Shown here piece after piece: positions 45,706 to 56,968 of a stretch of DNA of 64,000 bases. Position 1 is the stretch's first letter, and each line of letters begins with the position of its first letter. Location: positions 29,607,997 to 29,671,996 of the forward strand of contig OW203765.1 in assembly GCA_934045905.1 (NCBI GenBank). The letters are read 5' to 3'. A program made the position numbers and the translations under genes. Origin of the DNA: Leuctra nigra. Lineage: Eukaryota; Arthropoda; Insecta; Plecoptera; Leuctridae. The notes beneath the pieces are model-generated. The model had not been told where the DNA came from. It did no database searches and worked only from the letters and a program-made list of their open reading frames with translations.

Positions 45706-45832
45706 AGGGGCCCTATTCTAGAACTTTTGAATTGCCAATTCTGATGGAATTCGATTCCATGCAATGTTAATCCTTATGGCAGTGACCGGATTCCATATTA
45801 ATGGAATTGGGAAAACGTTCTAGAATAGGCCT
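45706..45832. mobile_element. Palindromic MITE (family C)
   Basis: Ends GGGGCCCTATTCTAGAAC and GTTCTAGAATAGGCCTCC are inverted repeats. The interior GGAATTCGATTCCATGCAAT followed by GTTAATCCTTATGGC matches the copy at 22636-22760. No clear target duplication. Confidence 0.75.
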
Positions 45833-45834
45833 CC

Positions 45835-46159
45835 AGGTTAAACCGTTCTACCAATCGATTAGAAATTCTGCACACGTACAATCAAAGCAGTCTTGGGAAA
45901 CGTTTTTAAATAGGTTCCTGTAATTTTTTTAAGTTTAAACTGGAACCGTTTGGCCTATCAATTTAAAACTTTGCATGGACATTGGGACCGACATTTTAGG
46001 TATTTTTCCTTAAGACTAATCTGTCGTTATCTTCTAAAGTTCTTATCAATTTATGAACATTTTTTGTTATAATCTTGAAATAATAAATTAAATTTTATGC
46101 CTAGAATTGTCAGTTATTTTATCACTGCTCTCTTGATGCTTCAGTTCCAAGGTCTGCAG
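45835..46159. other. Stretch without a gene
   Basis: Nothing recognisable. Confidence 0.5.
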
Positions 46160-46243
46160 AGTAGAAAATTGCAGTGCAAACGCATATCAAATCGCATGCA
46201 TTACGAAGGCTCGCTTATCAACGCGTTACACTGAGCGTTTTAC
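46160..46243 (-). repeat. Dispersed repeat, GCGTTGATAAGCGAG family
   Basis: TCGCATGCATTACGAAGGCT followed by CGCTTATCAACGCGTTACAC and TGAGCGTTTTACTA is the reverse of 56604-56690. An ACTATAG word next to the GAGCGTTTT end is shared by both copies. Confidence 0.65.
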
Positions 46244-47640
46244 TACAGTATACTATAGTATTTAGATTGTTAGGAGAATGATAATTTGGCACATGATGTT
46301 TTTAACTACGTTTTTAAACTGCAACATCTAAATTTAAATGTATCTCTAAAAATTATGAAATATCTAGGCGATGCACTGATTGAAATTAAAACTTATAAAA
46401 TTAAAAGAAAGCTACAATTAAGTCTATCATTTGACAAAGGTTACAACTCCGACCTCCTTCCCCTACCAACCCACGTCATTCCATGACGTTGTTGATCCCA
46501 TTGTGTCGATCAAAAAGAATAAAACAACAGATCGTACAAAATACCTTATTCCAAATAATTATTTCTCTTTGTGGAAATAATTGATATTTTAGAAGGATTG
46601 TTCATTTTGTTAATACAGGTGAAATTGTTTGTTTGGAGAATGTATAATGAAATGTATCAAAATTTCAATAAAATAATTGGGTTCAAAAGTGTGAACTTTC
46701 TCAGCATATATCTGGATACGCTGCAATATATATAATGAAGAATTCGAGATTTTGACATTTAAAATCTCATTCTAAGCGAACCTCTCGAAGAATGATGAAA
46801 AAACATTTTTAATTAGACTTCTTAATTAGAAAGCAGAAGTAATCTGGAGATCTTTGTCATCTTGGTGAGATATTAACTCGAGTCATATAAGCATTTTATA
46901 TGTTAATCTTCATACCTTTTTACGACAAAAACTAAGACACTTTTAATGTTTGCTGAGCTCTGAACTTGCGTCTTAAAACTTAATGAATTTTCTCGAGGAG
47001 TAATTAAAATATCGCGTAACACAAGTTTCCATTATTTCTTTTTATGTGTCCATTTTTTTCTGGAGTAAAATAATAAATTGCTAGAGAAATTTTAGTGCCT
47101 GGAAAAATTATGCTTAGCTGATGATGCAGTGTTATATCTATACAAGATTATTAATCCTGATTAAAATATAAAAAATTCACATGTTTTAATAATTTATAAT
47201 ACAATTTTTGAATGTGGCATCGTCCTTTGTAAAAGAGATCGACAAATATTTTTGACAGCTCAACATTAATGTCATGTGTGAAAAGTTACCAATGCTTTGT
47301 TTATTAATTATTATGTATCAAAATGTATTCAATTTGTTTAGACACAAAAGGTATATTTAATATTTCAAATCAAATGAATTCTTTGTCGGTTTCATAGAGA
47401 ATATTCGGTTGAAGTCTCCTTTATTAAGTTTGACAGGATACATCTATGACTACTATGACTGTTCTCAACTAATTATAATAAAGTATAATTGAAAGATAAC
47501 TATTTTACTAATACTCAGCTTGTTAGGAATAATCTTAACATTGTTATAAAACGAAGGGGGAACCTATCCGTGTGAAAAAATTGAGTCAATTGTGAAGAAA
47601 AATATGTTGACTTTTGTTTCTTTCTCTATTTTATTTTTTT
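46244..47640. other. AT-rich stretch without a gene
   Basis: A 66-codon frame at 46286-46486 has no known domain. Nothing else is seen. Confidence 0.5.
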
Positions 47641-47649
47641 ATTCGTCGA

Positions 47650-47815
47650 TTTTCCGAGCCAGTGGCATTTCCGGTCGTTGAGAACAGTTCCTAACAAGGA
47701 CTTCCGGTTCCTGCAGGGTTCTTATCACCTCCGTAGCGGAGACGAAATTATCTCGCGGCTTCGGCAATCTTCGCGAGTCTCCGCCAGTCTTCGGGAATGA
47801 TTGACGATATAGCAA
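47650..47815. promoter_or_regulatory. GC-rich islet with ETS-type sites and short palindromes
   Basis: A compact GC/CpG-rich patch in AT-rich DNA. Contains a consensus ETS site ACTTCCGG (47700-47707), a second TTTCCGGT (about 47669), a hairpin CTCCG-TAG-CGGAG (47729-47741) and CTCGCG...CGCGAG arms (about 47753-47778). ETS sites with CpG richness are common at promoters, but no transcript or open frame is visible downstream. Confidence 0.28.
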
Positions 47816-50800
47816 GTGTTCGGAATAAATTCGTCAAAGTAGGTATTGTGAATTTGATGATGTTCAGGAATATGGGAAACATAAATTATTCAGATTTGAA
47901 TTAAGTGCTTACTGATTTTAATGTGTATAATGTAAAGTGATGCTTTTGTGTATTGATACTTGATTTTATCTTTCAGAATTTATGTTGGAACAGAAGAATA
48001 TTTATTGAGCTAAAATTTACCACTCACGACATTGAAACAGAAATCAAACACTTTTCACAATTACAATTCGTTAGAAAATTTCTACAATGTTATTCTAATA
48101 TTAAAATATTATTATGCTACCTATTTTGTTGATGTGATTTTTTCTCTCCCGATCATAAGTTTGAATTAATGATTCACAAGATAAAACTATTTTTATAGTA
48201 AATATAAAAATATTTTCGTTAGTTTAAACACACTTTTTATGGATTTATTTTTGTATTTAATTCTATTTTCACCGGTTTCTTTTACATTTGCTTTTTTCCC
48301 TAATGAAGCTCACTGCCATTTTGTTAAAACAGTTACTTCCTTGCATTTACTTTTAAAATGAAGTTGCCTTCCACACATCATCTCGAATTCTTTACACAAC
48401 TTCCCCTCCAGTTATAACATTTACAACCCCCCCCCCCTACCCTCCCCCGCGTGTCGTGTGAAATAATGTTAAGATAGGAAACCGATAAGAATGGAATGAG
48501 TAGTAATTGAAATGGACACTCGAGGCAGCACTTTACAGACGACGCATTTCCAGGAAATAATTCCAACCCACTAAAACCACTCCACTCAACTTCAAAACCA
48601 AGAAGATCTTGTTCGTGGAACACCAGTGCCACATTGTCGATCGGATGTGTTTTGGAATGATCTTAGACGTCTTTGACACTGGAGATGAAAGAAATGTGAT
48701 ATTCTGGCTTTTAGGGAATCTTCTGCTATTGTGGGAAATTATAGTTGAAACAGAACTGACTGAGAGTATATTGCATGTGTGCCAAGGCAATTATAGGTAA
48801 TGCAATATGAATTGGAGTACTACACATTTCTCTTTTGTTCCGTGTTTTAGAAAGATATCAGTGGTTTGTCATGTTTCGTTAAAACATGTGTTGTTATTTC
48901 TGATAAAAGAGATGGACGTATTTAGTGAACAGAATTGGATATGAAATAGACAGCTAACATTGAGTGAATGAGTCCAGCAATTGATTGTCATTTTACCTTG
49001 CAGAAAGCTTTGTTGTTATTCTAGTATTTATTTATTATATACTTTATTTTGCTTTGTTTTGATTTATTTCAATTGAGAAATGTTAAACATTTCGAAAGAT
49101 GTGATTTATTGTCATAAATTAATATGTGTATTATTGTCATTATTATTGTTAATATTGTTATTTTATTAGTTATTAGTAATTCCTTGCCACTGTGATAATT
49201 TTTATTATCATTTTGTAAGATGTATGAATAAATAAATAAATAAATAAATAAAAAACAAATTGTTGATATTTTTATGCTAATCAACTAAACCAATTTGCAT
49301 TATAAACATTAATATGTATCCTATAATAGACCATCGATTCAAAATCAGGGACATTGAGAAGCAAGATGAACGTCTTGGACATGGTACCTGTGCATGGTTG
49401 CTAGGTAACAGACCTAAATCTTATTTATTTTGATGGGGGACAGACAAATTTTCAATTAGAATAATCGCATTTTAAATACAGTTGTGAAGGAAATACAAAT
49501 AAATTCATAAAATGGTATTAAATAAAATAATGAAATTAAATTAAGAAAAGATTACTTATTACTTATTTACAGAAAACCCCCTGTTAGATTTTGTCTGAAT
49601 GTTAAGAATTCTTATTCTGTATTAAATTTTATTAGGGTTTGACAGCGGCAATACCAAAAGAGAGCATAAATTCCCCTTGTAGGTACATTAACAGGGGAAT
49701 CTGATCTGTAAAGTTGTAACGATTATATTATGCACAAGAGAGTGTTAACTTGCTTTTTATAGCTTGGAAAGTTTGAGCACTTATGGAGGAGCTAACTACA
49801 ATAAGAAAAATACTAAATCGCTCAATTTAAAGTTCAATGGAAATACCGAAATAGATATAGTTTCACACATGTATCAATGTGACATTAGTCATCACATCAG
49901 TATCTGAGTTGACCCACTAAAATGTTTAAATTATTAAGAGATACGACACATCTGTGGGGTAGAGGGGTGTTGTTTATGATAATGATCGTTGGCTATTTTT
50001 TGGAGGAAACTATTTACGAAAATTCGTAAAGAGCAAATTGCAGTAATTGTTTGAGTACATTTTCGACCATATCTTTGAGAAATATGAATATACTCGATAT
50101 AGGTATCTGGGGGGTGATTCCTGTACGCATTTTCACTCTCTTATCTTAAATTTTAAGAGAGTATTAACCGTTGTTAAGGACGTTAACATAAGAGTGAACA
50201 AAATGTACGATACGATAGCCAACTTAAGAGACTAAAAACGTAGAGGAATGACCCTCCTGGTGTTACAATGAAACTCACATAGACTGACGTATTTTGACAT
50301 CAACTGCAAGTAAGTAATCCGATTTCTTACCTGCAAAAAACAGAAACAAAAATAAATCAGTAAAGTATTTATAAGAAGGAAACACATAATTTATCTTTTA
50401 GATTTAAAAAAAATATATCTAATCATGATTAGGTATATTGTGCTCAATCCATCAAATAACAATTATTTGAGGGAATTAAATTAAAAAAATACCAATCAGA
50501 AATGTGTCATCAGGAATCCAAGAATTCACCGCATTATAAGAATGTACTTATTTTATTCAATACTTAGCACAACATACGATACACACATTCAAATAGAGAA
50601 TGTGCAAATTGGACGTGTTTTGCTTTTTGTTGAGCTCAATAATGTTGTCATTAAAGCTGATTTTTACTTGCTTTAATTTTATTTGCAATTTGTTAGAATG
50701 AAAACAGCACTAGCCATTAGTAATCATAGTAATTACTACTTTATGTGAGGATTAAATATTAACTGCCAATTAAACTAGAAGTAAACCTATCAGAGCAGAC

Positions 50801-53800
50801 GCTTTTACGATTATTTACATCATAAATGCCAGGTTACTTTTGTGGGAAGAATGTTAGAAATTTCGTGAAGAAAACCGCTTGTGATAAAATAATGACAATT
50901 TTATGTTGTTGGTTGTTGAATTATGAATCATATTTAGATAAATGGTTTTTAGTGTCATAGTTTTAATTTAATACTTTTAATTTTTAAATATTACAATATA
51001 AATTTTTAATGATGATTTTACAAATAGGAAAGATTTTGTTAAAGTACATATTTTAATTTATTTAATATCAAGGCTACATAATTGAAGTTTTTTTAAATAA
51101 ATGTCTTTATTTAAAAAAATTTAGTATTTTATTGGATTTATAAACGTTGATTTATTTGACCAATTTATTAGAAATTTTGTTTTGAAAGTAAATTAAAATA
51201 CTGTTCGTTTGCTCACGAAATTGCTGGAATTGCTCAAATGTTTTATAATTTGATGGAAAAATAAATTAAAGCGAGAGTATAATTATTTCGTAAATTTGCC
51301 TGAATACATTGTGTGCTGACATTTCATTGTTAAATGGAATGAATATTTCATCAATTATAATTTGAAAATTCATTTCAAACCCTTTTCACATTTTAATTCA
51401 ATATCAAATTATTGTTCCGCAATTCTCGTATATTTTCATTATCAAGAAAATGTATACAATTATGAAAATATATATATTTTTTTTTGGCTAGGGTGAACAC
51501 AAAACATATTTCAATTCTATTTACCAATTAAATAGTTTAACGCTGCATAAACCTGCTGAACCATCTTTTCACTAACATTAGTAACACAGCTAAGCTATGA
51601 TATTAGTTTCCTCATTAGTAGTTGCAATGTAACTCTTAACAATCAAATATCTCAGCACAGGAAACCCCTCATCAAAATCTCCCTCCAACATTTTCCGCTC
51701 AACGAATTGTTAAATCATCATTAATTTCTAATCCTAGTCTGATATTGATAACATATTCCTAACAACCATCTAACAAACTTCTCAACAATTGTTGAAGTGA
51801 ATACAATGCTGTCTGGATGCATTGATTACAGTAGATGTCATTTTGACGCTAACAGGAGCTACAGCATCCATTTGAAATCACTGACCAGACATTCTAGCTG
51901 CATAGAAATTCAAGATAGTTTCTATTTTAGTTGTGTCTATTTTGTTGTTTGAGTTATTGCCGATCAGTGTGGGATGGCAGTTTGGAGTCCAAAGGGGTTT
52001 TAAATGAAGTGATGTTTTAATGAGATAGTTTGGTTGATCAAAGGGGTGCATTTCTGTAGTTATTTGACCCGTGATAGAAATTTTAACCAGTGAAATGTCA
52101 AGCGCATCAAGCAATTCCAGGTGCTTTTTGTTTGTTGTGTACTGATGTATAAACCTTGTCAATAGACCAATGCAGGAATTTAAGTCATAATATGCAGTTT
52201 AGTTTGTCAGATGTCTGACATTTAATAATATGTATCACATATTAAATATTATATGGAAAATAAAATCAGTGTGATTCTTTTTATAGAAACCAGATCCACT
52301 CAATTAATGTCTGCGGATTGGTCAATTGAAACATTTATTTAGTGAAGTACTGAACCTATGTATACTTTTCAATACTACTCTATAAACTTATGACAGTTCA
52401 CAGTAATGATTCTCTTTTTGTAGAAAAGTAGAAGTCACATGTATTTTTATTGAGTAAGATCAAGGTGAGCATAATTTGGCACGAGTTTATTTTATAGATA
52501 CATTTTGAACGCAATAAAAAGGTAATAAATGTGAAGTCTTAATGAATTGGATCAAGATTAAAGTGGAAAATGCGTGTCCAAAATGTTTACAAAATTTTGA
52601 CTTCAAATTACGAATTTAAAATTACAATTTGACTATAGGTTTTTCAAAATGCAAAGAGTCAGAGTAAAAGACGCAAATATATTGTTACAGTCTTTATTTT
52701 GACACAAACAAATCTATATAAAAGGGAATGTATATATAGACTAGGCTACGTTTGGTAATAGAAATTCATACATTTTATGTCGTTTTTAATAATAATGAAA
52801 TTGGCATGAATAAATGTTTAAAAATGCACATAAAAATAACTTCAAATTTTAATTATAATAATCAATAACATATGCAACCCCTCAGTTTTCATGTTTTTAA
52901 TACCGGACAAAATCTGCTTAAGGTGGCTCATCCAATCGGGCATAGTCTCAGATTTTCATAATTTTTTGTCTACTTATTGATAATCATGCCATACACAATC
53001 ATTGAAAAAATTAAACACTTCTCGTGTCTAGTTTCTGAGATAAATTGAGTTTTCTTCCCCATGTTATCTTATGGCAGCCAAGTAAAATCGTGTCACATTT
53101 AGGCTAATAATGAAGATCTAATTTTTATGTAGTCCCAACTTTGATCAAAAAACTTTTTTTCTGGTAGATATATGGATATTCTATTAGGGAAAAAATTCAA
53201 AACAATACCAACGTGTGCTTTTTTAGAAGTTATAAACGAAAAACGCAATAATTTTCCTATACCTCCTGTGTTAAAGTTTTGTTCATTCTCGGAAGGCAAT
53301 AATTTGAAACCTCGCTGTAAGACAGGAGTTGCAAGTTAAATTACATTTTATGGTTTGTTTATACTTAAATATAGTTGAAATGTTGGAAAAAGTAATTCGT
53401 GATGGTAATTTAAAAAAAAAAATATTTTGGAATGTTCGATCGGTTGAGCCACGTTAAGTTCAAGGTTAGAGTAGAAAACTTTGTCAAACAAGGATGAGTC
53501 ATCTTTCTGGTTGTACACCCCTGAATCTGTTAGACCAGGAACGAAGAAAGTCTGGTTTTCAGAAACAACTTCTAGATTCAGTGACGGTATCACATCGTGC
53601 ATATATTACCCGGGAACCGCTTATTATGCGTCCGTGGAGGCAGAGTCACTACCAGAAATAGGCAGACAAGTCTTAGGCTTGCGCACTGTGCTAAATGCAT
53701 CCGGGACATAGCGCATCATGCACGTATTTACCTTCACACCTGCGACGGAGACGACGGATTTAGAGATTTTAAGTGATTTTATATGATGACGTGAACAATA

Positions 53801-55300
53801 TTTAGAAAAGATTGCTCACCTTTGGAGATTAGCTAAATTTCCATTGAGTCAAATTCTAAAATATTTTGAAGACATGCACGAAATTTAAACTATATAAAAT
53901 AGTTTATATAATATCTGTCACATTTTTCCCGACTTCAAAATTTTTCAATGTCGAAATGTAACTCTTGACCAATTTCGCAGTAATTGTTAAAAGATTTAAT
54001 TTAATTGCGGTCCACATGATACTTTGTAGGTAATTTGACACGTTTGATAATCAGAGGATTGTGTTTAAAAAAATCACTCAATTTATGTGTTTATGATCAT
54101 GACAAATTTCCGCTTGATAAGAGAGCGGGTCTTACCTGAAGATACATCGTTAATAGAACTATAAAAACATATATTTTGAGTGCAGTCTCTTTTCTCTCAA
54201 ACTAAAAAGCCGTATATATGGGCCTTATTTTATAAGAAAAATGAAATTATTTTCTATCAGATCAACTTTTCTTCATATCAGTGAAATTATTTCGTTTTTT
54301 GTAATAGAATAACAAAGTATTCCTAGCCCTAGGAAGTAGTTTATCTATTTTTATTTCTTTGTAAAGATATTTGTAAAAATGAAAATGAGCGAATTGATGA
54401 AGACAATCAACCATTGACTAAAATATCTCAATAAAACACGTATTTGAAATTCAATACTTCCCACAAATGCGAACGTAAAGGAATTGAGATTGTGTTCCCT
54501 CGCTTTATACACTGTACTTTCTGTGTCGTGTTCATCAACAAATGTGGTGACACGGAATGAGAAGGGAAATTAATTGGTTGTCGCGCTCGTACGGAAAACT
54601 CACAGAGGGAAAAGCAACTCGTCGTCATTCCCGTTTAATGTTTTTCATTTCCCGTTCTCTCGGCCTACCTTCTTATTCTATAGATATACTTACATATAGA
54701 CTATTATATAACAACAGCTAAAATGAAAATTGAAAATTCTAAGGAAATTGAGCGAGAGTTTTCGTCTGAGGAATTCGAAATGAAGCTGCCGCGAACGCGG
54801 GAAAGTGCCAAAGTGGATTTTCCGGGCCGAAGACACAAAGAAAACTCAGGGGGTGATGTAATAATGTGAGAGGGTTACTCGCAGTTGGAAGTAAATTAAA
54901 TACAAACATTATGTTAAGTTTGATATTTTTTTACGGGTTTGTTTATATTATTTCCGCACAAAAAATGCCATTTGAAGAATTAATAACTTTTGGAGATGGG
55001 AATATTTTAATGGTGACAATAAAACGTAAAGGAATTGGATCGTAAAAATTGCCGGGTTGAAATTTGCAATAATATTGCCGTGTTTTGCTCGAGAAGATCC
55101 CTAGGAAATTGACTATTTTATTCGTTTCATGTTGAAATTTTGCCCTGCATAATTGATAAAGTTTGTAAATATCTCCCATGCATACAGAATACCATAATTT
55201 ATATTTTGTGGATTTGTACGCTACCGTTGAGAATTCTAAAGCTCTCATATACCTAACATTTTTGTTAGATCCAATCTAATCCAATCTTAATTTTCAAAAA
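47816..55300. other. Long AT-rich stretch without a recognised gene
   Basis: No gene recognised. Minor items: a C-tract at 48427-48437, an AATA microsatellite at 49226-49253, a 94-codon minus frame at 51878-52162 without a secure family match, a 76-codon plus frame at 53481-53711 in slightly GC-richer DNA, and a GC-richer patch at 54770-54870. 50400-51500 is extremely AT-rich. Confidence 0.45.
49226..49253. repeat. (AATA)n microsatellite
   Basis: About seven AATA tetramers ending in an A-run. It could be the 3' tail of an unrecognised LINE, since the preceding 200 bases are AT-rich and non-coding, but no protein remnant is visible upstream. Confidence 0.85.
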
Positions 55301-55313
55301 CAAAGCCTTCTCA

Positions 55314-55340
55314 AAACCTTCTCAAATGTTGAGAAGGTTT
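55314..55340. repeat. Perfect 12-bp stem-loop
   Basis: AAACCTTCTCAA and TTGAGAAGGTTT around the three-base loop ATG, next to a decayed SINE. A second CCTTCTCAA lies just upstream, so slippage or template switching may have made it. Confidence 0.75.
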
Positions 55341-55440
55341 CTAGCAAATAGGACACGACCGCCACTCTTTGTAAACTCACCATCATCATTTTCAAATCAT
55401 CATTGTAATCATTCATCAGTTTCCATTATCTTGGTGCAAT
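55331..55440 (+). mobile_element. Decayed SINE fragment
   Basis: The central and 3' parts of the SINE are recognisable: AGGACACGACCGCC, then CACCATCATCATTTTCAAAT, CATCATTGTAATCATTCATC and CCATTA. The tRNA-like head and the terminal CAGAACAGTGCGACG are missing or unrecognisable. An older copy than the others. Confidence 0.65.
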
Positions 55441-56289
55441 CTGTAGCTCAGAGGTAGAAGGGCGGAAGTCCATTACAATTATTCTTGAGGTGATCTCAAA
55501 TACCTGTAATTTTTCCTTCATCCAATCATATTTGTACTTTTGACATGAGTCATTGTGTGAGAGAATAGGTACTTCAATACTGTTTGTTGACATCAGCCAA
55601 ATTGCAATTTGTAGAGCTTGATTACATCATACCAAGAGCGAACAACGTAGAATCAAGAAAATTTACTTCCGTCATTCTAAAAATCGGTATAATATCTGTC
55701 AATTCAAGTAGAAAAGTTCAAGAAAATTTAAATGTGAATAACATTTAGTGCATTTCTTCTGGATCTCAGAAGATCAGCTCTAGAACGCCACCTCCTTGCA
55801 AGGAACAAAGCATTGCGTGGGAGCATATAAACATTATTAACCCGCAGCCTCTCTAAGTGTTCGCATTCCATTCGACTCTTATCAACTCCTGCGCTCATCC
55901 CAAACACGGGCCGGGAATAAAAGAACGCTTTTAGACATTCTTCGCAAAACTATAAAAAGATAAAATGGAAAGAAATGGCCAATGAAGAAGGCTACGGGAG
56001 AAAAAGAATATGAATATAGGTGTGTAAAAAGATGGGCGACTGGGGAGGCATTCACGTATGGAAACTAGAGGCAAGAAAGAGGATTTTATCGGGGTGTCTA
56101 CACAATATATTACCATTGGGCATGACTGCCCTCGTACGCTTTTTCAAAAGTATATCATGGAGAGTTCAAGTCTTTTTTGGGGGAAATACAGCGGATCCTA
56201 ATAATATTGACCAATTGACACAAACACTTGGGCCACATTTTAATATAACATGATTATGATATTATGATGAAAAAGACAAAACATATCAA
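55441..56289. other. Stretch with one dispersed repeat, no gene
   Basis: Contains the GTTGACATCAG-family repeat at 55508-55665. Frames at 55931-56253 on both strands show no known domain. Confidence 0.5.
55508..55665 (+). repeat. Dispersed repeat, GTTGACATCAG family (longest copy)
   Basis: CCTTCATCCAATCATATTTG (about 55515), TACTTCAATACTG and GTTGACATCAGCCAAATTGC, then TTGATTACATCAT. The left part matches 35925-36011 reversed and the right part matches 4517-4600 directly. This copy therefore links the two partial ones into one family. Confidence 0.6.
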
Positions 56290-56292
56290 GAA

Positions 56293-56570
56293 ATTTTTTT
56301 TTTGTCTGGGGCTTAACGTCGCACTGTTCTGCAGCGAGGCTAATGGCGACGGTTGAATGATTATGATGATGATTGGGAGATGATGGTGAAGAATAGGTAA
56401 GGATGGAAGGTGGGAAGGAGGCGGTCGTGGCCTATTAGTAGGGTACCTTCCCAGCATTTGCCTATCGACTGAGGGAAACCAAAAAAAAAACCCAGTTAGG
56501 AAGAACGGCCGCGGGAATCGAACCCGGGCCTCTGGAATACAAGTTCAGAGCGTTAACCCAACCTGTTCCG
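56293..56570 (-). mobile_element. tRNA-derived SINE, reverse copy
   Basis: Reads TTGTCTGGGGCTTAACGTCG at the left and ends ACCTGTTCCG at the right. A small deletion removes part of the A-box region (CGTTAACCCAACCTGTTCCG, where other copies have extra bases between). The B box GGTTCGATTCCC is intact on the minus strand. Probably transcriptionally dead. Target duplication not clear. Confidence 0.92.
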
Positions 56571-56603
56571 TGAAACCAAGTAGTTTTTTACTATAGAGTA
56601 TAA

Positions 56604-56690
56604 CCAGGAAAACGCTCTGTGTAACGCGTTGATAAGCGAGCCTTCGTGTTGCATGCGAATTAATATGAGTATAAAAGTTGCTGCTCTACA
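56604..56690 (+). repeat. Dispersed repeat, GCGTTGATAAGCGAG family
   Basis: GGAAAACGCTCTGTGTAACG, CGTTGATAAGCGAGCCTTCG, TGTTGCATGCGAATTAATAT and GCTGCTCTA in order; the most complete plus-strand copy. It sits between the SINE and the family D MITE. Confidence 0.7.
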
Positions 56691-56746
56691 ATAGTTTGCT
56701 CCGCATGGAAATAGCAAGGAAGACAATCTATTATAAAATGCGTCAA

Positions 56747-56968
56747 TGTATACACTTGGCACATTTAAAATTGATCGGTGAGCAAATTTGAATGACTGCT
56801 GGTCATGTCCCATAACCAATCAAAGCTTGTTATTATCATTGAAATGTGAGGTCACCTACTAGAGTGAGACAAGGAGATCGCTTGGACTGACTTCTGATGG
56901 TGCGATCTAACATTTTTCAGCCAATCAGATTTATTGAACGATCAATTTTAAATGTGCCAAGTGTACAT
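56747..56968. mobile_element. MITE with TACACTTGG ends (family D)
   Basis: Inverted ends TACACTTGGCACATTTAAAA and its mirror TTTTAAATGTGCCAAGTGTA. The interior GAATGACTGCTGGTCATGTC, AGGTCACCTACTAGAGTGAG and CAGATTTATTGAACG is the reverse of 29498-29716. Open frames overlapping it are not genes. Confidence 0.8.

Noticed and set aside
49020..49255. Second LINE 3' end suggested by the AATA tail
   Set aside because: No protein remnant upstream; an AT-rich microsatellite alone is not enough.
51878..52162. 94-codon minus-strand frame, considered as a LINE endonuclease remnant (LDALDISLVK resembles the LDI-L-K motif)
   Set aside because: The following conserved SDH-type motif is absent and no other endonuclease motif is visible; similarity too short to support.
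53481..53711. 76-codon plus-strand frame in GC-richer DNA
   Set aside because: No domain, no splice-site pair that I can defend, and a minus-strand frame overlaps.
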